Assembly (NCBI GenBank): GCA_027596195.1 | Contig: JADGJG010000516.1 | Location: forward strand, 1 to 17,553 | Length of the DNA: 17,553 nucleotides | DNA from: Podochytrium sp. JEL0797 | Lineage: Eukaryota > Chytridiomycota > Chytridiomycetes > Chytridiales > Chytriomycetaceae | Direction: 5' to 3' | Part shown: positions 7,113 through 16,185 of the stretch, piece after piece | Layout: every line of letters begins with the position of its first letter | How positions within the stretch are numbered: the first letter of the stretch is position 1 | Made by a program: the position numbers and the translations under genes | Notes under the pieces: model-generated | The model's input: the letters and a program-made list of their open reading frames with translations, nothing else | What the model was told of the DNA's origin: nothing | The model's database searches: none

Positions 7113-9040
7113 TTACACCACCTGCCTTGTCTCCCTCCTACTAAACAAGGACGACAAACTCCTCGAATGTCTCACCATCCCACCCTTCCCACCACCACCC
7201 ACCTTCTCCCCCTCCTCCTCGGCAACAACCACACTCCTGCGATCCCCCACACTCTGCATCTGCTTCACCATCAACCGATTCACCAACGGCGGCAACCGGT
7301 CCACGTCTTGAGAGTCCTGCCGCAACGGCACGAGCGCCCGCAACTCCGCGTCTACAACATGCGTGGTTGGTTTTGGGGTGTGAACGTGGGACGTGGAGGT
7401 CGACGACGAAAGAAGCGTCATGGAGAGTTTTCTTGTTAACCCCGCCGTTGAAGTGGTTGGTGAGGATGCTAAAGACGAGGAGGAAGCGGAGGATGCTGAA
7501 GATGGAAACTTTGAGAGCAATGAGCTCGAACTCGCGCGTTTGCGTAACCGATCCGTTATGGATAAGCGTTCCATGGGACCCGCAGCGGCAGCGCTGGTCG
7601 CGCCCGCCCTAGCCCCAGCCCCTTCAACCCTCGCAGCTCCCCCCACCACCATCCCCGCTAAAGAAGAAACTGACTTCGCACCCAAAACAACCACAGGAGC
7701 CGTCCACCCCACCCTCCCAAACATGGCCACGACCCTCTCCCCCTCGGAGTCCCAATGCCTCCAACACAACCGCTCCCTCACAACCAACACGACCCCATCC
7801 TTGACAACCTTCCTCCACCGAATCACATCGAGATCGAGAATCGGACCGGCACAGAACGAGCAGCAGGCCACATGGTCTGGAGACAGGTATGCCTTCACGG
7901 TCGGCGGCAAGTGTTTAAGAACCGGGGCTTGGTGGCGAAAGAGGCAGCGGGCCGCGAGTTCTTGCAAAGTCGGTGGAGAGTAGACTTGGTCTCGAACTTG
8001 ATTGAGGTGGTTGTCGTAGTCTTGTTCCGTCATCAAACCGCCACACCCCATCGTATCAAGACGATGCAACGTCTTCAACCGAAACAGCTCCACAGGAAGA
8101 AACGCCAGCTCCACGTTCCCCGAAACATCGAGTTCTTGTAGCGTCGCAATCAGTCCAATTTCCTGCGGAATCTCCGTGAGTCTGTTGCGCGCAACGTCGA
8201 GGACCGTCAGTTTTTGCAGGGCAGCGAGGGTGGGTGGGAGGGAGGTCAGGAGGTTCGAGTTGCAGTGGAGGGAGTGGAGTTTGGGACAGTGGGAGAGGGT
8301 GGTGGGGAGGGAGACGAGGGAGTTGTGGGAAAGGTCGAGTTTTTGGAGGTTTTTGAGGTGGCCGATTTCTGGGGGGAGGAGGGAGAGGTTGTTGTGGCAG
8401 CTGGTTGGGTGTGTTAGTATTTCAGTTTTGATCAAGGGGAATGAATGAATACGTACAGCTCAAGCTCCGTGATTACCGAACCAAAAAAGCCAATGTTTGG
8501 CGACAGATGGGCAATGTTGCGCGAACACAGCCGGAGCACATGGCCACGCTTTGACGAGGCGTCTGTGAGATCCTTTGCGCAAAGAGGATCGAGTTTCGAG
8601 GCGGCAAAGGCGGCGGAGGGAGCGGCGTCGAGGCGCAGCAGATCAAAGTACTTTTGGGCCTCGGCGTCGCAGCCGCAAAAGAGGCGCCGCGCCGCGTCAA
8701 AGGAAATGTCGGCGCTGTGCGTGGCAGGCGTCTCAAAGGCCGCTGCCGCAGAAGACGACGACGACGGCACCTCGTTTATCAGCAGTGCTGCCTTGGACAC
8801 TGCCGCAGAGTCCGCCACCGCGTGCCGCACAAGGAACCCCTGCGACGCCGCGCGCCTGAGACCAAACCCACTGGGCATCCGCGGCAACGCCCGCAGCTGC
8901 CTCTGAGCAGCCCCAAGGGCAACTACAAAGTCAATGTCTTCGTCTACTGCCGCCTCTTCTAAGCCAGTCTCGCCGTCGCCTGCTGAAATCCGCGGGGGGG
9001 CGTCCGTGCGTCGATAAGCAATGCGGGTATCCGACCTCAT
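7113..9040 (-). CDS. Leucine-rich repeat protein, LRRC58/LRRC28-like (623 aa)
   Basis: Exons on the minus strand are 9040-8457 and 8400-7113. They are separated by a 56-nt intron with donor GTACGT and a perfect TACTAAC branch site 16 nt before the acceptor. The ATG at 9040 is the first in frame; a longer frame would need a non-ATG start. Residues 1-~165 are Ala/Ser-rich and low in predicted structure. LRRs of the LxxLxLxxNxLxxLP type occupy ~168-315. A segment typical of LRRC58/LRRC28-type proteins follows: LQELAARCLFRH (~340-351), LPPTVKAYL (~359-367) and a cysteine motif CCSFCAGP (374-381) that may bind zinc. The C-terminus is Ser/Thr/Ala-rich and probably disordered. A scaffold role is inferred and partners are unknown. 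A TATA box lies at 9142-9147. The 3' end lies inside the tandem duplication described at 6522-7245. Confidence 0.82.
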
Positions 9041-9141
9041 CGGTGGTGGTTGGAAAGGTGATTTTGGAGGGGACGTTGCTGCCACGAAATCTCCACTTTT
9101 CTGGCTTGTTGACTCACTGTCACATGAAGTTCGCAAATTAA

Positions 9142-9147
9142 TTTATA
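9142..9147 (-). promoter_or_regulatory. TATA-like element of the LRRC58-like gene
   Basis: TATAAA on the minus strand, about 100 nt upstream of the ATG at 9040. An ATG immediately followed by TGA lies between them (9124-9119). If transcribed it would be a minimal start-stop upstream reading frame, but the start site may lie inside or past it. Confidence 0.45.
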
Positions 9148-9456
9148 ATGGAGAGAGAGAAACGTTAATGAAGTATTAAGTGCATCATTCATGCCCCGCG
9201 AGCCATTTATCCTCCAAACCAAAGCAACTTCAGACCCCCCCCCCCCTTTCCCTTCCACCAAAATAAATTTTCGTATACCTCACGAAATTTTAATTTTTCT
9301 TCCTTACTTCCTGTGTTGCGTAATTTAATAGCAATCGCGGCGTCAAGCTACATTGTCGAACGGAAGTGGCTTCATTCACCATGGGCGGGTAGTCTAAAAC
9401 TTGGAAATCACTTTCCAATTTTCATTAATTATTATTCATTCAACCGCCATCGCTGA

Positions 9457-9465
9457 TATATATAA
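9457..9465 (+). promoter_or_regulatory. TATA box of the hydrolase-like gene
   Basis: TATATATAA lies about 140 nt upstream of the ATG at 9602, with CCAAT about 40 nt further upstream. Initiation near 9490 would give a 5' UTR of about 110 nt that contains the C-rich tract. Confidence 0.55.
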
Positions 9466-9601
9466 TATGGGGTTCGAGAGCGTATGACAAAGAGGTTGAA
9501 GCCCAGAGACCTCCGACGTGGGATCCCCGCTCCCCCTCCCCCCCCCCCTCCCTTCCACTTCTCTTCTTATCTTTTTGATTACAAATTTTTTTGTGACTTG
9601 C

Positions 9602-12530
9602 ATGCCGCCTGGCGAAACCCCGCCATCAACGGCACCCTTCAAACCCCGCACCCCCACCGAATGGAACAGCTACGACACTGTCTACCTCCTCTCCAAAGAA
9701 CCCACCGCCAACCTCCCCACCGCCATTCTCCCGCGAATCCACACCCTCTTGAAACAAGTCCCATCGCTCACATCCGTCCAAACCTGCGGCACCACCGCTG
9801 CCCTTGATCGCTCTTTACACTCGTTAACCCCGCATTCCAACGTCTTGATCATCTCGCTTGGCACCAACACTGTCACGTCCGCCATCATTTCCGAACCGAG
9901 AAAGTCGCTCCTCAAGTTTGAAGAGTTTGTACTCCAAACGGGCGTGTATGGCAACGATCCTCGAAAGACGATGGTTGCAATCGAAGCGTCCGATCAACTG
10001 TTGGACCCGGATTTCATTCATCCATGTCCCGCGAGGAAGCCAAAAACGTGGTGCCACGGAAACAGAGGATTAGCCTATGGTATAACGAGTATCCTTTATT
10101 TGGCCGTGTCCTCGCTTCGAATCTGATTGGCCCCATTTTCAAAAACACAGGAGCGTATCACGTGCTGGAAATGCTTGGATTCGCTTTCCTGCATCCACTT
10201 GAACCCACCATTCCTCCCGCTTTGCGAAGGATTCACGTGCCAGAAGAGCAGTTTGAATCTCCTCGTTGGCGGTAATTGTCTCTTTTTTTTTGTCGTCACG
10301 ACCCCCACGAACTGAAAAACGTGTTTTTTGCAGATTCCGCGGAATTCATTACCACACGCAACACCCTCTCGAGTTGACTCCCTTCTTCCAAGGATTTGGG
10401 CCCAGCTCATTGATTGGAGAGAACCTTGGAACTGATACGGATGGGTGGATCGATTGCCTCCCAGAGTGGGAGCTCTTCTGCGAATGGCTCGTGGCAAACA
10501 AACAAAACGGTAAAAACCCCCACCCAATTTCCATATCTTGAAACTCACACACAAGCAAAAACCTCCAGCCGTAGAATGGGCCCTCCTCGAAGGCCACGCC
10601 TGGCTTGACTTTGCACGCAGCCCTCTCCGCCAATCGCGTCTCCGCCAAATCGTCTCCATCGGCCACACCTACGGCATCACCATCGGAGTCGACGTTCCCA
10701 TCGCTTTCGCGCAACAACACTCTTTCCGACTCCTCCGCCTGCCCGCCATAAACCGAGGCAAGAACCTGTGCGCCGAATTCGCCGAGATTGAAGCGAGCAT
10801 CGATTGGGTGATGGCGGCTGGGTTTGATTTCATGGGCACCGAGAATGGGACTTCGGAGTTTACGCATACCGATCCCACGTTGCAGTTGAAGTACATTGAC
10901 GCGGCGGCGAATTACTTGGCTGAGCGGTACAACGCGAGCATGTACATCAAAGCGCATTGCAGTACGGGACAAGTAGCCAAAGGCTTCAAAGACCCACGCA
11001 CAGGAAAAGACATGAACTACAACTTTCTCCCCCACTTCGCAAGCACCAATTGCGGCGTACTCCCGCACACAGTAGAAACCTACGCCCTCGATGACCCAGC
11101 ACCCACATACGGAAACACGGATTTCGGATACATCCGCGACTACCTCAATTTCGAGCGCGAATCGGGAAAACGCGAGGTTGTATTCTACCCCGAAACAGCC
11201 TACTGGGTCTCCGTCGACATTGACGTCCCCCTCTTCCTCCCCATCTACGCCGACCGACGACTCCACGACCTCCGCCTCCTCGCCAACGACGAAGACGCGT
11301 CCCCCTCCCGCCGCAAGATGGACGGTCAACTCATTTTCACAACGGGTTGGGAATGGTCGTATTGGCTCAATGACGTGGTTGCGGCTCGGAGCGCGTGGAA
11401 CCCGTATAAGGAGTTGGACGATCAGCAAGCGTTGCGGGCGAGTTTCGAGCCTGTGACGCGGCATATTCGGGATCCGGCGATGCGGGGGCAGGCGGAGCAG
11501 GTTCTGGTGGATTGGTGCAATGTTGAGAGGGAGTTGTTGATTTATGGGAGGTTGGAGGGGCAGAAGGAGTATCCGAAAGACACTTTTCGTAGAAACGGAC
11601 ATGCTTATTTATTGGGATGGGGTGAGATTTTGGACTTCTTTTGTAATCGGTTATTGATACGGAGTTTTTGACAGACACTTGGGACGATGTTTCGAAACTG
11701 CTGGGAAAACTGACCCAGCCCGATCGACTGGGCTTGATTGAACTCAAAAGAGGACAAAAATGGAGTTCGCGGTTAACGCATTTGTGGAAAAACGCGCCCA
11801 ACCCCGACAACTTTTACTTGTTCACTGTGAAACCGTTGCTCGAAGAGATGGACGCCAAGTTTGAGGAGTTGGCGGCAAGGACGGCGTTGGTGGCTTCGTT
11901 TTGTCCAACGTATCTCAAAGGGGTTTGGAGCGAAATGGCAGACACTGGTTTGTTGTTTTGATATTTTTTTGTATGGAGAGAAGTTGATCTCGTACTTTTC
12001 CCAATCTAGGTCTCATGACTTCACTTCGTGCAAACCAAATGAAAAATCTCTACGCTTTCGCACACGCGACCAAGCTCCACAAGGAACTCGACATTCCCAT
12101 TGCCTCCATGGTCAGGCAAGACAAGGCGTACGCCCAAGCCGCCATGATCGCATTACGTCGCGCCCAAGAGATTGTGAATGAACGCGAAAAACTGTACCGA
12201 GTCCCTGCGGACCGCATCTCATCATGGACGAACCTCAACACCTCCAACCCCACCGCCTACGCCTTCAATTACCTCTGGACCACCCGATCTCTTTACTTCT
12301 GGTGGCGTGACGCTGCCAAGGCCTTTTTGAGGAACTGGTCGTCCAATTCGCCATCGTTTGCAAATATTATAGATCCGATTGAGGTCGGGTTGGGAAGTGG
12401 AAAGTTGTTGGACGCGTCCCAGGAGATGGCGGAGATGTTTTCCAAGATTGGGTTCGCGCAAGGGTTTTTTGATTTGTCGGACGTGGAGCCCAAGTTTCCG
12501 GAGAGCATTAAGGGATGGGAGGAGCCATGA
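9602..12530 (+). CDS. Large glycoside-hydrolase-like protein of unassigned family (873 aa)
   Basis: Exons are 9602-10079, 10151-10271, 10334-10509, 10569-11621, 11675-11947 and 12010-12530, with introns of 53-71 nt and all joins in frame. The start is the first ATG in frame; an open 28-codon extension upstream has no ATG. Residues ~145-180 (GNRGLAYGAYHVLEMLGFAFLHP in outline) resemble the small N-terminal domain found before the barrel in GH20, GH67 and GH84 enzymes. A probable barrel follows, with FRGIHYHTQHPLE (201-213), HTYGITIGVDVP (291-301), GTENGTSEFTH (348-358), FYPETAYW (464-471) and TTGWEWSYWLND (516-527). E350, E355 and E467 are candidate acids, but the GH20 Asp-Glu signature is not evident. 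The C-terminal third is helical. No signal peptide is visible, so an intracellular location is inferred. A hydrolase role is an inference from fold-like motifs; the gene structure is firm. Confidence 0.7.
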
Positions 12531-12928
12531 AAATGCTTATGGATAGTCAACGTGGAAGGATATTTAATAAAAAAGTGAACATTCAATGGGAAGAGATATA
12601 AATGACGTAATTTTTTATGGGGGTTCGCGTCCCGATGACCTTTTTTTCCCGTCACCAAAACTGACGAATAACACATCGGAATAGAATTCAGTGGATGGAG
12701 AATGTACGAATTTGAGGATAACAGATGAAAAACACTTTAACAGATTGAGTCCTTTTGGGTTTTGGCTGTGACATTTCGAAGAAAAAACGAAAAAGCCCAC
12801 ACTGAGGGAACTCTATCGATTTTCCTCCTCCTCTTCAGAGTTCCAACAATATATGAGATGTTTATTTGATAATAGAAAAAAAAACACCGATGATAGAGGG
12901 GGGGGTCCAAAATAGCATTACAAATATT
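12531..12928. other. Intergenic between convergent genes
   Basis: This stretch contains the hydrolase-like gene's AATAAA at 12566-12571 and an eight-G run at 12898-12905. I see no coding sequence on either strand. Confidence 0.5.
12566..12571 (+). terminator. Polyadenylation signal AATAAA of the hydrolase-like gene
   Basis: AATAAA lies 35 nt past the stop codon at 12528-12530, a typical spacing. Confidence 0.6.
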
Positions 12929-12933
12929 TTATT
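12928..12933 (-). terminator. Polyadenylation signal overlapping the beta-mannosidase stop codon
   Basis: The last codons read GAA TAA A on the minus strand, so the TAA stop lies inside AATAAA. If this hexamer is used, the 3' UTR would be only about 10-30 nt. Confidence 0.5.
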
Positions 12934-15595
12934 CATAATTGTCAGTCAAAACACGCGTTCCCTCGGACCACCCCGACTCCACTCGCACACTCATCGCCCA
13001 CCCAGGCATCACATCCATCATGTTGTCTGAAACACGCACATCTGCATTCGCCGCGCCACCTTTTGTGTAAAACTTCAAATTCAACCCTTTCACCGGCCTC
13101 TTGACCGACACCTTCAACACCGCCGAGCCTTTGTCGACGCGTTCCTCCACAACCTCGACTTTGACTCCTCTCGGCTCAGTAATAACAGGCAAGTACCGCA
13201 ACGGCTGTGGCCACTCACTCGACGCATACTCCACACTCCCATCCTCGCGAACCAGCTCCACACTCACAACGACGCACTTGCCCGCCATCATCTCTGCACT
13301 CACCAGCAACACCGCTGCATTCTCTGGAACCACAACTCCCTCCCACTTCTTCACCCCCAACACCACGCCGCTCGCATATTCCCACCACGTCACAACCAGA
13401 GTTCCCCTCACATCCACTGCACCCACATTCACCCCAAACACGTCGCAAACCTCCAACTCACCCACCTTCGTCCTCTCAATATTCACAACCACCTTCCGCA
13501 GCTCGCGCTTCATCGCAAAATACGCTCCCTTCGGACGCAAAAAGTAATCAACCACACTCCAACTCACACAAGGCCAACAATCATTCAACTGCCACACAAG
13601 CGCCCCACCAACCTTCCTCCCCTCACGATCAGACCCCCACTCCCTCCTCCAAGCACGATACGCGCCTCCAATCGCTTCCGCCTGCATCAACTGCGTAGCA
13701 TACACGAACCCTTCCAACCCCGGTACCACGCGCAAATTCGAAAGCAAGTACCCAGCAATTCGCGTGACAAACCCTGTCGCCTTATTATGCGCGTCACACA
13801 CTTGTCCAAGGGGAGTCATTTCGCGCTCGTCCGTCCCCAGATCAAAGAACTCACGAACCGTTTCGAGGCAGGGGAACCCTTGCATTCCGAATTCGCTGAC
13901 GAATCGGCCGGCGAGAAGGCCGTAGTTTTGGTACGGTTCTTGCGAACCGTGCCACACGTTCCATTGGTGGATATCCCCGGCGTTTGGGTCCGAGGAGGGG
14001 CGCGCGAGGGACGTCCAAGGAGATCCGGGTTTGTAGGGAACGGAGGGGTGGAGGGCGGAGAGGATTTGGGGGAGAACGCGTTCGTAGATGATGCGGGCGG
14101 GGAATTTGGTGGCCAGCCATTCCGTTGGGTCGTCTGAGCGGGATGTATGTGAGCGACATACAAAAAACATCACGAGGAATAGGAAATTACCCGACTTTGG
14201 ATCATACCCCAACCCTTCACTCTCCGCAAAAGCATAATCCTCGTTATTCCCCACAAAAATAACCACACTCGCGAACCGTCTCAACCGCTTAACAACACAC
14301 GAAACCTCTTCCTCCACAGATTCCAAGAACTCCTTGTGTGCGGGGTACGCGCCACAAGCAAACAAAAAGTCCTGCCACACAAGCACCCCCATCTCATCAC
14401 ACGTTTCATAAAACGCGTCCGATTCATACACCCCGCCACCCCACACGCGAACCATATTTTGATTCCCTTGCACCGCGAGCGCGAGCCAGTTTTCGTACAC
14501 GCAGCGATTCACGCGCGAGAGGGATGTATCGGCTGGAATCCAGTTGCTGCCGGCAATGAGGATGGGGCGGTTGTTGATGCGGAAGAAGAAGGAGGTTTGG
14601 GTGGGTGAGACGTTGTCAACGTCGCTTGGGGGGAGGCGTTGTTCAATGAGTTGAAGGCGGCGGATACCGAAGCGGTGGGAGCATGTGTCGAGTGGGGTTG
14701 GGGAGGTCGGGGAGAGGAGGGTTGCGGTGGCGCGGTAGAGTGGTTGAGGTCCGGAACCGACGGGAAACCAGAGCTCAGGATTTTGAATAGTGTGAGTGAG
14801 TATGGTTGTTGACGTAGTGTGTGGTTTGAATGCGCGGAATGAGGAGAGGACGAGGTTCGCACCGGAAGGGTATTGCAGAGAAACGACTGCCGCCATTTTT
14901 TCAATCTCGAAAGCCGAGCTGGGAGGGATTTCGATTTCGAGAGCCACAGTGACAGTCGCGGACTGCAGAGATTCATGCACTTCCACGATGCAATTCATAT
15001 CTTTGATTCTGACCTCAAAGCATTCCAAACGAACGTCCCTCCACACGCCGCACGTAACAAGAGTCGGTCCCCAGTCCCAGCCCCAGTGATACTGAGCTTT
15101 TCTGAGAAACACGCGCGAAGGGTCTCCGTTCCACACGGATCGTTTTCCATGTTGGTGTTCGAGTTTCTTTGCGTGGCGTTTTGCGGAAAACAGGATCACT
15201 TCGAGGACATTGACTTGGTTGGGTTTCAACAGCGAGGAATCAAGATTGATGCGCAGAGGAATGAACATGTTGTCCGAAGTCGCGAGGTGCGTTTGGTTGA
15301 GGGAGACACGGGCCACTGTGTCGAGACCATCGAGGCACAACTGAGTGTGGAGGTAGTTTGCATCCATTGGCACCGAGAAGCGGCACGTGTACTTCCAGTC
15401 TCTGTCGGCAACCCACTGCACCAGGGTCTCGTTGGTTCCCACAAAGGGGTCGGGGATCAGGCCAGCGGCCAAAAGGTCGTGGTACACATCTGTGGGGAAC
15501 GACGCGACGGGCACTTCCGATGCAGAGCAGGACTCCCCAGGGACATGTTCGGCAAGCGTCCAAAGGGAGGCATCCGAAAGCGGAATGCGAAGCAT
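12929..15595 (-). CDS. mndB: Beta-mannosidase, GH2 family, intracellular type (869 aa)
   Basis: Exons on the minus strand are 15595-14191 and 14133-12929. They are joined in phase 1 across a 57-nt intron (GTAATT...GCTCAG) that has no in-frame stop. The order follows GH2 beta-mannosidases. The N-terminal sugar-binding domain has FPTDVYHDLLAAGLIPDPF (33-51). HWGWDWGP is at 170-177. The barrel carries the acid/base motif VGNNE (E452) and the nucleophile motif SEFGMQG (E549). The C-terminal beta domains follow. The enzyme removes terminal beta-mannose from mannan and N-glycan fragments. No signal peptide is present, matching the intracellular fungal clade (Aspergillus MndB type), so import of short mannosides is inferred. 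The length fits the family's ~850-900 residues. The spliced form restores a continuous K-S-D-D-P-T-E-W join. The stop codon overlaps the polyadenylation signal at 12928-12933. Confidence 0.93.
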   Translation of the reverse strand: MLRIPLSDASLWTLAEHVPGESCSASEVPVASFPTDVYHDLLAAGLIPDPFVGTNETLVQWVADRDWKYTCRFSVPMDANYLHTQLCLDGLDTVARVSLNQTHLATSDNMFIPLRINLDSSLLKPNQVNVLEVILFSAKRHAKKLEHQHGKRSVWNGDPSRVFLRKAQYHWGWDWGPTLVTCGVWRDVRLECFEVRIKDMNCIVEVHESLQSATVTVALEIEIPPSSAFEIEKMAAVVSLQYPSGANLVLSSFRAFKPHTTSTTILTHTIQNPELWFPVGSGPQPLYRATATLLSPTSPTPLDTCSHRFGIRRLQLIEQRLPPSDVDNVSPTQTSFFFRINNRPILIAGSNWIPADTSLSRVNRCVYENWLALAVQGNQNMVRVWGGGVYESDAFYETCDEMGVLVWQDFLFACGAYPAHKEFLESVEEEVSCVVKRLRRFASVVIFVGNNEDYAFAESEGLGYDPKSGNFLFLVMFFVCRSHTSRSDDPTEWLATKFPARIIYERVLPQILSALHPSVPYKPGSPWTSLARPSSDPNAGDIHQWNVWHGSQEPYQNYGLLAGRFVSEFGMQGFPCLETVREFFDLGTDEREMTPLGQVCDAHNKATGFVTRIAGYLLSNLRVVPGLEGFVYATQLMQAEAIGGAYRAWRREWGSDREGRKVGGALVWQLNDCWPCVSWSVVDYFLRPKGAYFAMKRELRKVVVNIERTKVGELEVCDVFGVNVGAVDVRGTLVVTWWEYASGVVLGVKKWEGVVVPENAAVLLVSAEMMAGKCVVVSVELVREDGSVEYASSEWPQPLRYLPVITEPRGVKVEVVEERVDKGSAVLKVSVKRPVKGLNLKFYTKGGAANADVRVSDNMMDVMPGWAMSVRVESGWSEGTRVLTDNYE
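14134..14190 (-). other. Stop-free 57-nt intron in the beta-mannosidase gene
   Basis: The donor is GGTAATTTCC and the acceptor CGCTCAG. The intron is a multiple of three and open in frame, so retention would add 19 mostly hydrophobic residues (including FLFLVMFFVC) 16 residues after the acid/base E452. Its removal is favoured because homologues lack such an insert and the splice signals are good. Confidence 0.7.
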
Positions 15596-16100
15596 ATTTT
15601 GTGTGGGTTTTTGCGAAACCCCTTCGAGGTGATATTGGAGTGCAATTATTCTCCCTTTTTACCAACACAACGAAGTCGGAATAGGGAGTCGAGCTCTCGC
15701 GCACGTGATGCGGCTAAATCTGAAAGCGGAAGCTTCCGATAACGGCGAAAAACAAATCCACGCAACCAAGCAAACCGCCGATTCGCGTCTCATTATACCC
15801 ATATTGCAACAACACATCCTCTCCACTAAATGTACACGCCTCGGGTGCGTCGCTCGAAGTCACCAAGCAATAACACGCGGTCGAATTCGCGATCGACGCG
15901 AAAATCGGGAAGACGGCTACTCGGCAACCCAAAAACCACGAAGACGTGGGACGCACAAACGCGGAAGGCGTCGTGAAAACGAACTCGAGGAGAAAGACAA
16001 AAACAGCGAGGTCAGGGTGTTGGCCTCCACGAGGATGTGGGCAGGAGAGGGAAAACATCGGAAGAGAGCCAACCCAAAAAATTAGAACTCAAGAACAAAC
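15596..16100. other. Intergenic upstream of beta-mannosidase
   Basis: This stretch holds the beta-mannosidase promoter and 5' UTR, with no clear TATA box, and the possible ABCG relic. The other open frames here lack recognisable features. Confidence 0.45.
15714..15842 (-). pseudogene. Possible relic of an ABCG-type transporter C-terminus
   Basis: The frame ends C-T-F-S-G-E-D-V-L-L-Q-Y-G-Y, then a ~20-residue hydrophobic segment (GGLLGCVDLFFAVIGSF) and a stop. This resembles the last extracellular loop and final membrane helix of White-type ABCG half-transporters (C-x-x-x-x-G-E-x-V-L-x-x-x-G-F/Y). No nucleotide-binding domain or other helices are present upstream, where LRR copy 2 begins within 300 bp. 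The match is short and from memory of the family pattern, so it remains tentative. Confidence 0.3.
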
Positions 16101-16106
16101 TTTATT
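16101..16106 (-). terminator. Polyadenylation signal AATAAA of LRR copy 2
   Basis: AATAAA on the minus strand, about 80 nt past the stop, within GGCAATAAAGTTTG, identical to the copy 1 context at 1736-1741. Confidence 0.6.
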
Positions 16107-16185
16107 GCCATCATCAAAAATACAAGAGTAAGATACATTGGTGCAGTTTCAATATTAACAAACAATAACAAGACAAAATGTCGGA

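Larger units (their letters stand above)
6522..7245. repeat. Decayed tandem duplication of the uL15m / LRRC58-like 3'-end interval
   Basis: Unit 1 is 6522-6978 and unit 2 is 6974-7245. Each unit runs from the uL15m 3' end, through AATAAA, to the facing 3' end of the LRRC58-like gene. All three boundaries carry GATCC (6522-6526, 6974-6978, 7241-7245), consistent with a microhomology-mediated duplication. The intact uL15m tail is in unit 1 and the intact LRRC58-like tail is in unit 2; the inner copies are pseudogene fragments. Unit 1 is longer by about 210 nt between AATAAA and GTCCATTAAA (6607-6831), so an insertion in one unit or a deletion in the other followed. Confidence 0.75.
9041..9601. 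promoter_or_regulatory. Divergent intergenic region with two promoters
   Basis: This 561-bp region separates the LRRC58-like gene (minus) from the hydrolase-like gene (plus). It contains a 12-nt C run (9235-9246), CCAAT at 9414-9418, a TATA box at 9457-9465 and another C run at 9538-9548. No gene is seen inside it. Confidence 0.55.

Noticed and set aside
6832..7240. Repeated segments as a CRISPR-like or transposon structure
   Set aside because: The repeats are two decayed copies of known gene tails with a GATCC junction. There are no regular spacers, terminal repeats or transposase.
9041..9136. Longer N-terminus for the LRRC58-like protein
   Set aside because: The extension has no ATG; the first codon of that frame is TTG. 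The first in-frame ATG is at 9040.
10349..11602. 417-codon minus-strand frame opposite the hydrolase-like gene
   Set aside because: It is an antisense shadow of the long exon 4. The plus frame has proper splice joins at both ends.
14873..15742. 289-codon plus-strand frame opposite the beta-mannosidase N-terminus
   Set aside because: It is antisense to strongly conserved GH2 sequence and contains no recognisable motif.
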